DNA from: an uncultured Algisphaera sp.
Lineage (GTDB): Bacteria > Planctomycetota > Phycisphaerae > Phycisphaerales > Phycisphaeraceae
DNA length: 34,326 nt
NCBI GenBank assembly: GCA_938015655.1
Contig: CALLPP010000050.1
Span: 1-34,326, forward strand
Direction of reading: 5' to 3'
Made by a program: the position numbers and the translations under genes. Shown here piece after piece: positions 33,927-34,326 of the stretch (positions are counted from its first letter, which is position 1; each line of letters begins with the position of its first letter). The notes below the pieces were generated by a model, which saw only the letters and a program-made list of their open reading frames with translations, was not told the DNA's origin and made no database searches.

Positions 33927-34326
33927 TTGATGCTCGCTCTGCTTCCACTGGTCGCCGCCGCGGGCCTGCCGTGGTGGACCTCTCACTGGACATCACTCTA
34001 CGTAGACGCCACCATGCTGCCGATCGGCTTGCTGGCCGCCGCGAGACCGGCAGCGACCGTCCCGCCGCCAGTGTGCGGCTGGCCCGTACCGGCCACCGCC
34101 TGCAACTGGTCGGCGTACACACCGCACGGCCGCGCAGCACGGTGACCCCCGCCCCGCCACTCAGCGCGCCGAGCTTAACACCCTGGCCAAGCGTTTCCCC
34201 ACCGATGACCGCCAGACGGTTATCCGGCTGGGCGACTTCAACGCCGTACCGTGGCCCGCCCCGGTGAACGAGGCCGCGAAGACCACGGGCCTGCGCCCCG
34301 TACGCGGCGCCGCGTTCTGGCGGCCC
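33927..34326 (+). pseudogene. Decayed endonuclease/exonuclease/phosphatase-family protein, cut by window edge
   Basis: Pieces of an EEP-superfamily protein lie in three different plus frames. A hydrophobic start is in one frame (LALLPLVAAAGLPWW, from about 33930). Then RLARTGHRLQLVGVHTARPRS, the strand-plus-catalytic-His segment, is in a second frame (about 34070-34140). Finally RAELNTLAKRFP..RQTVIRLGDFNAVPW with the GDFN catalytic motif is in a third frame from about 34160 to the edge. The first catalytic block expected between the membrane segment and the VGVH block is absent or too short. Frameshifts plus the missing block point to a decayed gene. The window ends before its C-terminus. Confidence 0.65.

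Overview
The window is high-GC bacterial DNA that looks like a planctomycete, most likely class Phycisphaerae. The evidence is a protein whose N-terminus carries the planctomycete 'LEPRTLMSA' signal, a separate protein with a C-terminal PEP-CTERM sorting tail, and intact core genes (ftsH, lptE-like, mutL, rsmA, frr, pyrH, fusA) spread among surface and glycan genes. Few genes have an obvious Shine-Dalgarno sequence. The assignment is inference from these markers; no 16S rRNA gene is present.

Layout. (1) 1-1851 (-): the 5' part of a large repeat-rich secreted protein that runs off the left edge. It is split by two apparent frameshifts, one at a CGGGG pentanucleotide tract and one at a G5/C5 tract. 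(2) 2128-9752 (-): a secreted transglutaminase-like protein, FtsH, an LptE-like lipoprotein abutting a BamD-like TPR protein, and MutL. (3) 9753-9974: a divergent promoter region containing a long, nearly perfect inverted repeat. (4) 9975-14686 (+): RsmA/KsgA, a DPM1-like GT2 glycosyltransferase, a small membrane-anchored protein, a protein with faint BshC resemblance, and a zinc-ribbon pseudokinase. (5) 14704-15535 (-): a decayed sulfatase. (6) 15640-27454 (-): a surface-polysaccharide cluster of 12 genes. In transcription order these are GT4, FkbM methyltransferase, Wzm-like permease, Wzt-like ATPase, GT4, a GT-C type membrane protein, a hexapeptide-repeat acyltransferase, an acyl carrier protein, an SDR reductase, an ANL (AMP-forming) ligase, GT4, and a WcaJ-type sugar-phosphate transferase. 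(7) 27607-29419 (-): a terminator, then frr and pyrH. (8) 29519-30588: a Uma2-type nuclease (+) and a YacP-like NYN protein (-). (9) 30670-33088 (+): a promoter, fusA and a strong intrinsic terminator. (10) 33207-34326 (+): a PEP-CTERM protein and a decayed endonuclease/exonuclease/phosphatase-family gene cut by the right edge.

How the genes work together. The polysaccharide cluster has an initiating phosphoglycosyltransferase, three GT4 transferases, an ABC-type exporter pair and modification enzymes. Inside it is a tightly coupled block of ACP, SDR and ANL ligase, with a hexapeptide acyltransferase just upstream. This could be a small pathway that activates an acyl group, reduces it on a carrier and attaches it to a sugar. 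I consider this block the best candidate in the window for an undescribed system. The other notable points are the pseudokinase, in which every catalytic motif I could align is altered; the ~120-residue repeats with calcium-loop motifs in the split surface protein; two eroded hydrolase genes; and a set of promoter -10 boxes placed so close to start codons that leaderless transcripts are likely.
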